The notes beneath the pieces were generated by a model that had not been told where the DNA came from, made no database searches, and saw only the letters and a program-made list of their open reading frames with translations. From NCBI RefSeq assembly GCF_963678635.1, contig NC_087068.1:16495872-16559871 (forward strand): a DNA stretch of 64,000 nucleotides. Direction: 5' to 3'. This DNA is from Symsagittifera roscoffensis (lineage: Eukaryota; Xenacoelomorpha; Acoela; Convolutidae). Below are positions 11,510 to 21,974 of the stretch, one piece after another (the first letter of the stretch is position 1; each line of letters begins with the position of its first letter). The position numbers and the translations under genes are program-made.

Positions 11510-14500
11510 CGACCAGAGAATCCTCATGGAATCACCTCGGAGGAGAAGAATAGAGGCCTCAGCCAGAGTACCTTTCTTGGGAACGCTGCCCGAAGAAGAA
11601 TGGGAAGTACATCACCGAGACCACGAGAGTAGGACGGGATGCAAACTGGACAGAGTGGCGTTTATGGAAGAGGTCTGGACCGTAGTTCAGAGCTATGGGA
11701 CCCAGTCCATTCTGAAAACGGGTCTCAACCAACCCTTGAGGAGAGAAGTACTTGACAAGCTTGATGATTGTGAAGGGAGACTGAGTGAGTTATTGATCGA
11801 CTCGGCCACTGATGAAAGTGAAGCGAATTCTCCCATCAAGATGATACCGCAGGACGATAAAGGAGAGGTGGTGTATCTGTCAAGAACCAGGAGAGGGACG
11901 ATGCAATCAAATTGGTGATTGATAAAATCAATGCAATGAAAATGAAGTTAGGCAGCAGAGTGATGCCGAGGAGAGTTGGAAAGACGAAGGTGGATTCAGA
12001 AATATCGATGAAAGCTGGTAATTCAGCGAAAAGGAAACGAGTTGAGGAGGTCATGGATTTGGGGTAAGGTGATTATCAACTGTCTGGCACAGATAAAATG
12101 TTAACTGATATAGCAATGGTGCCACCCATTCTCATGGCGGGGATAAAGTCAACAGGTTATAAATCCAAAAGGAGTGACCGCACTCTGACTGGAGCAACCT
12201 TAGAAATGGAAATACTCAGCCAATGTGGAGAGAGTACAATAAAAGACTTCAAGCCATCTCCCATGAATCATGGAAAGGGAAGTGTCGCAGGACAACTAAC
12301 ACCAGTGGAATATAACCGACTAACAGTGTCGGAGACTGTGTCGATAGATGAACCCACCGGTGGATGCATGGAGATGTTAGAATACCGAAACTCGGCTAGA
12401 GGGTATGTAATGGCCCTGGAAGACGAAAAAGCCATGGAGGGTTATCTGGAAACGATGTTGCAAGGCACCACCCTCAAGCAGAAGGCGTACGGGACTTTAG
12501 CGTCGTCTGACATACAGGCAGAAACGATAGAGCAGTTGGTGAGCCTTCCATGGAAAGCAGTAGTATTGAGGTATTTCGAAGAAGAAATGAGGACTACGCC
12601 AAAAATACATGCTCCCGTGGCAGTACCTTACGTAAGAACAGAGTTGCAACTCAGGTTCGCCTGGTGCATGATGGGACTGACTCGCGAAGAATATGATTCA
12701 GAAGAAAGGAAGAGATCAAAAGAGGAGAAGGTTTTCCTTATGACGAACCTGAGGGATCTGATAGTCCAGGAGGGAGCAGCAGTAGCGTGTGCGAAGCGGA
12801 GAGACGCTCTCTGTTTCATTCGATTCCTGATAGAGCAGATTTCAGTACCTGCATTGAACACTTGTGTTAAAATGTTGAAGGAAGGCGATGAGCAAACGAA
12901 AGCCTTATTCTTGCTAGCACTGCTGGATATGCAGCAAAGTAAACCGATGAGGGTGAACATAAAAGAACCTGAGGAATTGGAACCCATGAAAAAGATAGAC
13001 GAAATCAGGAGGTTCTCAAACAAGGAGCTGAGACTCACTAACTAATCTATGGGAGCACTGCCGAAATCCAGTGAATACTGTGGACCGATCAAGAAGAAAT
13101 CGTATAGCTACGTATCAGGGATCATAGGGATCGCGTACAATCCTTTCCTGAGTGAAGGTATACGCGATTGCTTCTTCGATTATGAGCAGGCGGTGTTGCT
13201 AAGATTCTGGACGTCCAGAATTGTAACGATTAAAAGCGTTAACAATCCACAGGCCAAATTGGGACTGGTCTTGGAAGAAGAGGTGACTGCACCTTCAGTA
13301 CCAAAATCCGACAAAAGAGTGGAGTTTCGGTTGGGATTCTCAGATGAATTACTGAGAACGAGCTTGATGACAGTGTGGGAATTGATGAGGCCATCATGGT
13401 GTCCTAGTCCCAACGCTGACTCAATATTACGGGCGACACAAGACGTACAGAGGGAACTGAATGCAGACTGTAACCTGCGTGACCTCAACGTCATATATAA
13501 TGTGATGATAACGGCCTCTAAGAGCAACGGAGAAGATAAAGTGGAGTTGCCTGGCTGGGGACCAGAAGACTGGGTCAAACCTGGTAGCTGTCTGGCGGAA
13601 GTCTGTGGACTGGAGGGCCACGTTTGTGGAAGTCTGGACTGTGTGAAGACCCTGGAAAAACAACACAAGCAATTGACGGTATTGTTTGGAAACGTAGTGA
13701 TGAAAGCAAGAACAGAAACGGAACTGATAGCAGATTGCCATGGAGGAACCGATGTGAATCTAGTGACTGCACTAGGATTCTACAGCATGTTTGGTTCTTT
13801 AGAGTCACTATTGAATCTAGAACAGAAACATGAGATGGTCACAGCCATCAGTGTAGAAGTATTCCCAGGAGTTCTGCACACTGAGCAGAAATACATAGGA
13901 AAATGGAGGGAAGCAATTGAAACGGAAATGAACATCAGACACAGTGAGACTTATTGTAGACCATCAGGAGCACCATATTTGGTGGGTTCAGCATTGGCTC
14001 TAATGTGCAAGAGCAGATACCCTGTACATTTCGTAGCTGTGGACGTGAAGAGTACGAGAACGATTGTGGATCCAGCCTTCTCAGTGCCGAAGTGTGTGAG
14101 ACTGGCGAGAATGTCCGAGAAGTCATACGAGTTGATATGTAAGATGTTCTCAGCAGTTCCAGAGAGAACCAAAGAAGAATTGGATTCAATATTAGGAAAG
14201 AAGTTCATGGGATATGTGAGCGGGAACTTCAGTGACTTCGAGAGACAGAAACAGAGAGGATCAACTGTCACAGATTACAATGCAGTAGATGAGAATGATG
14301 AGGTCCACAGAGTGATGATGGAAGTGGAACCATTACTGGAAGCTTCGGGAAAACGTAATTGGAGGAGCATCATGTTGACACATGACGAGTTTCCTTGCCA
14401 CTGCTTGCTGCAGACCTGGTGGTATCCCAAGCGTAGTAATCTGATGTTGATCTGGGACTCTGGAGAGCTGCTCTCTATGGGTTTACCAGATTCATCACAG

Positions 14501-15129
14501 CCCGTAACAATAGTGATAGTGGGAGTTATGATGGCGATACGATGGCTGGAAGCTCATGTGAGAGAAAATAACAGACAGGAGAACAGTTGCGGAAGTTAGA
14601 TTGTCTAAAAGATTTAGATCTTTTTGAGACAATGTGCAAAATTCTAAACATTCCGATGGAAGTGAAGAAGATATGGGCAAGGAAACGTTTGATGCCATGG
14701 TTCAGAGCTAACATGACTGCATGGTTGTACGAGTATGCGAAAAAGCATATGTCGAAGCACGGCAGGGTGTACAGTGAATATCAGCTGGACATTGGAGCAG
14801 GAGCTTTCAAGCGAGTTCTCGTGACTCATCGGAATGCAGTGACCACGGCTGTGAAAAGAATTTCCAGGACGAGTGAACGTAGTGGAAAGGAGAAAGCAGA
14901 GATGCTGAAAGATGATTTGGAGAGAAACGTGACGTTGTGTCTCCACAACAGCTTCTGCAGAAACAGAGAATCTAACGTGATTCCCCTACCTTGCTGCAAA
15001 CAGAGGGTAGAAGAGCAGAAGTGTTGGAGGACGGCTTCCAGCAGCGTCAGGATAGCTAACGACGTGTTACAAGATACAGAAACTGAGAGTGCAGAGTCAG
15101 TATCACAGGAGGAAGAAATGGAACATTGA
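11510..15129 (+). pseudogene. Element A module 4: unknown protein with Cys/His clusters
   Basis: Unrecognised protein colinear with module 4 of elements B and C. The N-terminal block has ESPRRRRIEAS and FLGTLPEEEWE near 11530-11620. The middle has CGLEGHVCGSLDC near 13610 and ADCHGGTDVN near 13730. The C-terminal block has FPCHCLLQTWWYP near 14390, WFRANMTAWLYEYAKKHM near 14700 and HRNAVTTAVKR near 14830. The repeated Cys/His spacing could bind zinc; that is inference. Three-way conservation over more than 1 kb argues for a selected function in the ancestral element. Part of a broken element. Confidence 0.68.
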
Positions 15130-15947
15130 CGGATGACCGAAAAACAAAATGAAAAAAGAGATGAAATTAGAAGAATTTAGAAGTTTTAGAACTTCTAAAC
15201 GACGAAAAAAGAAGAAAACAAAGGAGTGATGAAGAAAAATTAAAACTCAGAATTGTTTATGTGTGTGAAAAACTCAAGTGAGAAACCAAGCAACCAAGTT
15301 GTAATTGAAAACTGAAACATTTAGTTGAGTTTTGAAATTGTTGCATTTATAAATTTGCATTTTGATTTTAATTGAAGTGGCTTTAGAGACACTCACTTAC
15401 TATTTATTTAGAAAGGCTTAAGTGGAGGAGTATAGTTAAATATTCCAGCCTGCATGACTGTTTTTAACCAGCTAGGAGAACTGATCACTTTGTGGTGACA
15501 TGGAAGGCTTGAGTAATCTCTCGAAGAGGGAGATTGTTTCATTGTTCTTGCTAACCACCGAGTTTCTTAGTTTTAGTATTCAGGACAATAACAAGCAAGA
15601 TTTCCGAAGGGAAAAGCATAGTAGGAAAATTTTAGCTTGTTGGTTGGCAGGACTGTCCTGCAAGCCAACACCTTTTAAATCTAAGAGACAAAGTTTTAAT
15701 CGGGACCTTGACATTGGAAGTCAGAAAATATGTTTTATCTTAGGTCATATCCTCAATGTGCAGATTAATGAAAGAATTTGAAGGCTATAGTGATGAAGTA
15801 TGATGCCATTTATATTCTGCAGTGAGTCGATGTGACGTGGATAAAGGTAATTTCGTGCATTTTGTAAATTCTGTTCGATGACTTTGTATCTATTTTACGA
15901 ACATTGCGTGATTCAATGAGGACATTGACCGGACTGTCCGGGGAGTA
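15130..15947 (+). other. Element A 3' UTR
   Basis: AT-rich, no credible coding region. Blocks shared with element B's 3' UTR (40603-41349) include TGTGGTGACATGG near 15491 and GAGTTTCTTAGTTTTA near 15560, plus a GATGCCATTT-type block near 15800. GTGGT at 15492-15496 can pair with ACCAC at 15554-15558. Confidence 0.7.
15935..15947 (+). promoter_or_regulatory. Element A polypurine tract
   Basis: TGTCCGGGGAGTA lies directly before the TGTGACATTCG start of the 3' LTR, the position of the plus-strand primer in LTR elements. Only the CGGGGAGTA part is purine-rich. The same word precedes the 3' LTRs of B (41337-41349) and C (42704-42716, minus strand). Confidence 0.75.
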
Positions 15948-16526
15948 TGTGACATTCGACCAGAATGGCCAAAATGCAATCTCTGCGGAATTTGAATTTT
16001 TAGCAGCGAGCCTTCCGGATTGGTGATTTTTGAGAATTAAGAGCGTTATTTGGACGATTGAACAAAACGTGAAGGTTAAAGGATTCGGAAATTGCTAATT
16101 TTTAAATTTTCGAAGTGATTACCTAACATTTCTGAGAAACGTCAGGAACGGCCATTTTGGCAGAAAAGCTAGAAAACAACACAACAACATTAGTTGCGCG
16201 GACGATAACTACGAGAATCGTGATCAAAAAACAACAGCAGATTGCAAGAATACCAGAGAAGGTTCCGAGTTGCAACTATTGTGTCGCCACAATAGTTGCA
16301 AGGCCGTTGCGGACAGCGGTGAAGGGTGGAGGACAGCCTTCCGGATTAAGAAGAAATCAAGATTAACGAGCTTGATTCAGTGGATTCGGGAATCCGGAGG
16401 GGTTTCGGAACTGAGACTTTTATTCTTTTATGTGATTTTTTGGCTTCTTGTCATGTCCTGAATTGAATTTAATTAACAACTGGATTCATTTTGATAAGGA
16501 TGAGAAGCTAGGAGTTGGGGGAAAGG

Positions 16527-16550
16527 GTTGATCCATCTTCGATGGAGATG
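16527..16550 (+). other. Element A LTR hairpin
   Basis: GGTTGATCCATC, TTC, then GATGGAGATGA forms a short stem (TCCATC/GATGGA). LTRs of B and C have equivalent stems with different bases: AATCCAT/ATGGATT at 18387-18405 and TTGATCCAT/ATGGATCAA at 42100-42122. Confidence 0.5.
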
Positions 16551-16787
16551 ATGATTTTTATCTACTGAACAAAAACAATAGTAATATAATAAATAGTAGT
16601 AGCCCTGTTTTTAGGAGTGACTTCGTGGTCTGGGGATACTGAGACCCAGCCATGAGCTCAATATTTCTGCATGTAATTAAGTTAATTTGGGTGTTTTGAC
16701 CGAAGCCGAAGGCAGTAACGTTTTTTGTCGACCCGATGTTAGAAAAGACCACCGAAAGTACTGGCTTGGTAGAGACGGTGAAAAGCA

Positions 16788-16793
16788 TATAAA
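16788..16793 (+). promoter_or_regulatory. Possible TATA box in element A LTR
   Basis: TATAAA lies about 80 bp before the LTR end. A GCCAGTCGT block about 20-25 bp downstream is also present in element B's LTR (near 18656), but B has no TATA there. Weak support. Confidence 0.3.
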
Positions 16794-16874
16794 GCTCTGT
16801 TTAGACGTTAGCCAGTCGTCTTAGGACTTAGTTTTATTTTCCGTCGATATGTATCTTCCGGGCGAATGTTACAC

Positions 16875-17837
16875 CAAAGATGAAAGTTAGGTTTTTTTAA
16901 TTCAGTTTTTCCACACAAAAACGTCAATCGAGATGAGCTGATGGATTCTCCATGAAATCTTCAGTAGACGCATTTGAGAAAAAGTCGTTTGTCATGAAAT
17001 CTTCACTTTTCTAGAACATAGCCAATCGAAGATTGCAAAAGAGTAATGAACGCAAATAAACATAAAAAAACACTGACGTTGTTGAAAAATTTCAACTTTC
17101 AAAACTCAAAGAAAAAAACAGATGCCCTTTAAGCTCTTCAAATTTCTAGATTAAATTATGATGGAGGCTTTTTTGATAATACGAACCCAATTGGATAAAA
17201 TTTGATCAATAAGTAAAGTTTTTTTTCTCTGGAAAAATAAAAAGTAAATTCCATTTTCAAAACTAGAAATCGTTCACGTTTTTTGCGCCACTTCCATGTT
17301 CTTGTTTACGTAACTTTCAGCAGATGAATTGCAATTGTAAATGAGCCATATAACAGACATGGAAGGTGGGATTTCTCAATAATACAACTTAAATTTTTAA
17401 TGATAGCCTTAAAATTTAGATCTCACTCCGATATCGTCAAAATTTTTATGATAGTCTTCCTTAAAAGTGATATGATTTTGTTCAGATATCCACTATACAC
17501 TTTTTTTCTTGATTTTTCTGTTGTATGGTTATAGCGAAAGGGCGTTTGTTGAGTAATGGTTAGTATGGATACCTTGCTGTTTCGGATGAGTGGCACATGC
17601 GGCTTGTATGCCTTGATTGACACACAGTAGTCAAAAAGACTAATAGATAGAAAAATTTTGACTGATTGAATTGAAATTGTTTTTTAGTTATGTTCAAATC
17701 CTTCCCGCATTACGCTCACAAGAATTGGCTCAATAAAAAGCATTTTTACGAGAAGAGTTTAAATTTTACTTGTGCGGAGAAAACAAGCGGAAATCGCAAC
17801 TTATATAGCGAGGGAGGTTCAGAAAACCACAAGTCTA
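16875..17837 (+). other. AT-rich DNA between elements A and B, nothing recognised
   Basis: About 960 bp of AT-rich sequence with short A and T runs. No conserved coding region, LTR end or tandem repeat was seen. Short open frames around 17423-17623 and 17690-17929 look like chance (the latter runs into B's LTR). It may be host intergenic DNA. Confidence 0.5.
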
Positions 17838-18720
17838 TATGCCATTCTGCCAGATGGCACAGCACAACCTTCCGGCGACGTAAAAAAGAACGACTAAAGG
17901 CCTTATTGACGAAAAAGTATTGCGAATGAGGGTCGGAATATTCTAGAATTTTTATTTTTTAAATTTCGATTGGAAGAAGAATATTTCTCAGAAATACGAA
18001 AAACGGCCATTTTGACTGAAAAAGTGACGAAATAGAGAACAACGACAGATATTGTGAAAAAAAGTCGTACCAGATACGGAAAATACGAAGCCTCTTATCG
18101 TGGCAACAACGCACGATAAGACACTTGTCAACAGATATTGGTGGAGAAGGAGGCTTCAGTGGGGGAAGAAATACACCACGGAACCCTCCCGGGACACAAA
18201 TTAGAGGAGATAAGAGCGTTATCTCAGGAATATAACGGGAGCGGAGGCTTGGTCCCCCAGAGACTATTCTATGTGAAGGGACTGTATAAACTAAATTTAT
18301 AGCTGCTGGAATGTCATAGATCTCTTAATTAACACCGTTATTGTTTGATATTTCAGAACATGAGTAGCTAGAAAAAGGAAAGGGTCAATCCATCTCCAAT
18401 GGATTTAATATAGAACTGTCACACAAAAATATGTTAAAATAGGTTGTTCGAGCCGTGTTTTTAATGACAATCACGTAGTCTGAGAATCCGAGACTCAGCT
18501 ATGTGGTTGTGTTCGCATGTAAACGAAAGCTGATCAAAAGTCGTTTGACTGATGGCCTAAAAATGGTAACTTTTTACTTAGCCCTAGACAGACCAGAAAA
18601 TCAACTGGCAAGGTCGAGACGGTGAAAAACAAGTAGGATTAAGGTAACTGACGCCTGCCAGTCGTTAATAGGTACTTTTCCTACGCTCCGTCGCTGTGTA
18701 GTATTTGGGCGAATGTTACA
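17838..18720 (+). repeat. Element B 5' LTR (883 bp)
   Basis: Its first 434 bp or so match the start of the 3' LTR at 41350 with about eight differences. It ends GGGCGAATGTTACA like element A's LTR. A hairpin of the GCCAT/ATGGC type sits at its very start, and AATCCAT-CTCCA-ATGGATT at 18387-18405. Confidence 0.88.
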
Positions 18721-18732
18721 TAGACGTTTTTA

Positions 18733-18751
18733 TGGCGCTCCTGGGTGGGCC
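18733..18751 (+). promoter_or_regulatory. Candidate tRNA primer-binding site of element B
   Basis: TGGCGCTCCTGGGTGGG starts 12 nt after the LTR end. Its reverse complement ends GGAGCGCCA, as expected of a tRNA 3' end with discriminator G and CCA; serine tRNAs often have discriminator G. The tRNA identity is a guess, and the 12-nt offset is larger than usual. Confidence 0.4.
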
Positions 18752-18779
18752 TGTCAAAGGCATAAGACCATCATGATCA

Positions 18780-20860
18780 GCAAGCGTTTCAGCGACGAAC
18801 CCTCCGCTCCGGGCGTATGCCCGAGTTAGAGGCCTTAATGACCGTTATTGTACTAGGGGGAAGGTGCGTACCCTCCGTCCAGTACAATTTAGCTTTTTAA
18901 CTCAGTTAACACCGAAAATTCCGGGGGCCGGAGGGTTAGGTGGGAAGTCATGAACCCGCTTGTCCCGAGGTCCCGGGACCAAAAACAATTAAAGAGAAAG
19001 CGTAAAACCAAACAAAAATAGTGTATAACCAAGAAAAAGCCAAAAATAAATTTATTTGAAAACAAAAAAGTACAAAAAACAGTAAAAAATCCAAAAAAGA
19101 CCAAAAACAGTAAAAAACATAAAGTGACAGTTTATATGTTATTTCCGGACGAGATGTGATCTGACCTTCCTATTTGTTGTTGTTTCAGATTGATTTATAT
19201 CATTTCTGATAGAAAGATTGTGTGTTTTGGTGAAGGGTTGGATACCCTCCCTCGAGTGTAATTTGAGTGTTTAAGCACGTTAATGGTGATTTTGCCGGTG
19301 GCCGGAGGGTAGAGTGGCAAGCTGATCAACGTGTTCCACACTCAACAGGGACATCAAGGACAACATCCGCAACGACTGTTGGGTATCGTTGAAGCAATTT
19401 TAGTATCGTTCGGGTACTATTTCATTAAAACTTAAGTGGTGGGGGGCACGATTGGCGCGGTCCGATTGTACCCTCCATCGATTACAAATTTCCGAGTTAA
19501 GGGTCTTAATTCGGGTATTTTGGTGCAAAGGAGGGTATAGTACTATTCATTATCGACTACTAATAGGTTATTATCCTTATTACATATTACTTATCTCCTA
19601 AGTTAGACCCAAAAAATACCCAATTTTGTCGAAAATCATCGACTTTCGATCAAACTGTAGACCCCCTAATTTTTGGATATCCGAGCTTTTCCGAACAACA
19701 AAAAGCTTTTATATAGGGAGTAGCTACGTAGTTCGATCCCCCTAACTAAAGAAACCGCGTGAGAAAAGACTCAGTAGAAGTTGGAAAAAACCAAAAATTT
19801 TCGGTCAAAATTTCGATAATTTTCCGGATTTTGTCAATCTGTTTTGGGGATCGAGTTTTTGAGTTTTTAGAGTTAGAGCAATAAAATTTTTTGCGTTAGG
19901 AGCGTGCTAGCATAACGTGCTCGTATACTAGAGAAATTCTTGAGTAACCCTCCGATCAGCTCCGTAGATAGAGCTAACGACTTAAGGATCGGAAAAGGAA
20001 GGAATCGGAGGGTCCAAATTTAATAGTTATTGGCCAAATTTTTGTCTCCAAACCAATTTTGATCCGGTTTCTTGCACTATTCCAGTGCCGTACATGGCTA
20101 CTACGCTCGTTTCAGTTATTTTTAGGCACTTTCGATAGGAATTGCGGAAAAAGTTTCTCAGAACCTATATAGGTGGTGAAAAAGGGCCATTTGGACAAAC
20201 ACGTTTTTGGCAATTTCTCAAAGACTAGTCATCCGATCAGGATAATTTTGGTACCATAAGTCGACATTTTGGACCACTTTTTTGGACCGCAACCGTTTTT
20301 GGGTTGATAATCTCGGAAAAGAAAAATTTTTTAGAATTTGTTGGTTCGGAGGGTCCAAATTACGGGCAACCCTCCGAGCGGCAGAAAATTTTATCAAAAC
20401 ATCTTTTTATTCAACTGGGAAGGTTGACCGTGTCAGCCAACCTAGTTTTAAGTCAGGTAGACCGCTTTTGGAGACTTTGTTGTGGGGAATTAACCTTTTT
20501 TCTTGATTTTTGAGGAACCCTCCGAGGTAACCCTCTGGAGTCAGCTAAGGCCCTTAGCAACCCTCCTTAGTGGAAAATTTCCACGAGGTTATCCAAAGAG
20601 GTTAAGACAGCCCCCCTGATAGAGAATTTAGCTTGTTTTGACGCTTCCTGAAGTCAATTGAAGGCCCTTCTGAGTGAAGCTCAGAAATTTGAAAATTTTG
20701 GATGTACCCTCCGAAGTAAGCCTCCGGAGCATATTAAGCATCTTATTGACCCTCCTTAGTAAATTTAGGGGGACCCTCCGAAGTGACTTGGGTGATTAAG
20801 GTACCCTCCGAAGTAGGCTAAGTGTCTTAACAACCCTCCGAAGTAACCCTCCGGAGTGTC
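18780..20860 (+). repeat. Dispersed ACCCTCCG / CGGAGGGT words in the element B leader
   Basis: Roughly 14 forward copies of ACCCTCC and about 5 of the reverse complement GGAGGGT were seen by eye. They are densest at 20510-20860, where ACCCTCCGAAGT recurs every 30-70 bp. Both orientations would allow stem pairing in the RNA. Confidence 0.7.
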
Positions 20861-21085
20861 TTAAACCTTCTAAACAACCCAAAGTTAGAAACTTGAGGAA
20901 ATCTACTGTGGCAATTTGGGAAAAAGGAAAATATCCATTTAATTTAAATCATATTAGGATATTAGGCGCGCTTATTAAGATCATAAGAGCCCATTTTGAC
21001 CCGGAAATTTGTGATTAACTTTGGATTCTAGATCGGGTGTATCAGAAGTACCCGAACAAAATTTTTTTTGATTGTGATTTTGGTT

Positions 21086-21390
21086 GTGTGGTTGCCTTGA
21101 GCTACTTAATAGGAAAGTTCGGGCAATCCGGGAACAAATAAAGGAATATCTCGGTGAGTGTATTAGGCAAATACACACTCACTTGAGAAGAAAAGTTGTT
21201 CCCTACTCTCGTGCACTTGGAGCAGTCCGGGTGTGGGAGAGCTTTTTCATAGACTTTGGAAATTTTCGATCAGAGGTTGCCTTGAGCCATTTAATAGGAC
21301 AGCTCGGGCAATCACAGGGCACCTAAAAGAAGACCTCGGTGGGTGTATTAAGCAAATACACACCCACTTGAGAAGACTGTGTCCTGGGCT
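21086..21390 (+). repeat. Two related copies of a ~100-bp hairpin segment in the element B leader
   Basis: Copy 1 (about 21086-21188) and copy 2 (about 21272-21373) share GTTGCCTTGAGC, TTAATAGGA, TCGGGCAATC and CACTTGAGAAG. Each has a hairpin: GTGAGTGTATT with AATACACACTCAC (21154-21182), and GTGGGTGTATT with AATACACACCCAC (21339-21367). The A-to-G change in one arm is matched by T-to-C in the other, a compensatory change that supports an RNA stem. Confidence 0.7.
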
Positions 21391-21974
21391 TTGTTCTTTC
21401 GGATCGTTCCGATTGAGGGAAGTCTTTTTTCTTTAAGACTAAGTTTTATTGATCTGTTTCTGAGTCATCACTGCTTTTTATCAAAGATTGTTTAATTTTA
21501 ACAAAGCAGTGACTTGATAAATTGTGTGGCGATAAATTGATACTGACAAAAGGTCGCTGTCACCTGTAGAATATTCTTATCTGATTATCTATTGTAATTG
21601 GTGTGTTGATTATATCTTGTGAAAATTTTGTGATGCTGTTATAATATACGACAGGGTTGAGCTAGCATTATATCAATACTGAGCAGGCCCTGTGTGTGTG
21701 TAACTCTAACGGAGTCACTAATATTGTCAATGAGAAATCTAAGAGACACTCTTGATACTTACGAGATCGAGAAGGCAGCGTTAAGTAATTCAACTTGAAT
21801 TTGTTTGCGGTACGTGTGCATCGCCATTAAATCATACGAAAATTGTTTTTGTAACAAAGCAGGCAGCGCAGGGACTCGTTAGGATCGACTACTAAGATTC
21901 TCAGGCTGAGTAAAGGCAGCACGCGAAAATTTAAAACTAGGCGTAGCCAGTCCTCATTTAGCAGCGCCTCTGAC

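Larger units (their letters stand above)
1..16874 (+). mobile_element. Element A: giant Ty3/gypsy-like LTR retrotransposon, 5' part outside the window
   Basis: Order seen: protease, reverse transcriptase, RNase H, integrase, macrodomain-like domain, three accessory modules, 3' UTR, polypurine tract and 3' LTR. The protease-RT-RNase H-integrase order is that of the Ty3/gypsy (Metaviridae) lineage. The 9-kb block between pol and the LTR is not an envelope gene: no signal peptide or membrane helix was seen. The same modules recur in elements B and C in the same order, which shows they belong to the family and are not chance passengers. This copy is a fossil with about a dozen breaks. Its 5' LTR and gag lie left of the window, so LTR-pair dating is impossible here. 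Confidence 0.93.
15948..16874 (+). repeat. Element A 3' LTR (927 bp)
   Basis: It starts TGTGACATTCGACC and ends GGGCGAATGTTACA, giving an imperfect inverted terminal match of about 12 in 14 bases, longer than the minimal TG...CA. The end is shared with the LTRs of B and C. Inside are a hairpin TCCATC-TTC-GATGGA near 16532-16546 and a TATAAA at 16788-16793. Apart from the ends and a few blocks it differs strongly from B's LTR, so A and B are different subfamilies. Confidence 0.88.
18721..21974 (+). other. Element B 5' leader (3.25 kb), non-coding and structured
   Basis: No credible coding region over 3.25 kb, an unusually long leader for an LTR element. The first 2.1 kb is dotted with ACCCTCCG-type words in both orientations. 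The part at about 21086-21390 holds two related copies of a roughly 100-bp segment with a conserved hairpin. Packaging, dimerisation, translation or splicing signals are possible roles; none is shown. Confidence 0.7.

Noticed and set aside
6566-15129. Envelope gene downstream of pol
   Set aside because: No signal peptide, membrane helix, furin-like site or fusion peptide was seen in any of modules 2-4; the recognisable domain is an SGNH hydrolase.
16875-17837. Small genes in the A-B interval
   Set aside because: Only short AT-driven open frames of under 80 codons with no conserved motif; one crosses into an LTR.
19000-19130. A-rich tract with a minus-strand frame rich in Phe
   Set aside because: Low-complexity AAAAAC-type sequence in the leader of element B; the frame is composition-driven.
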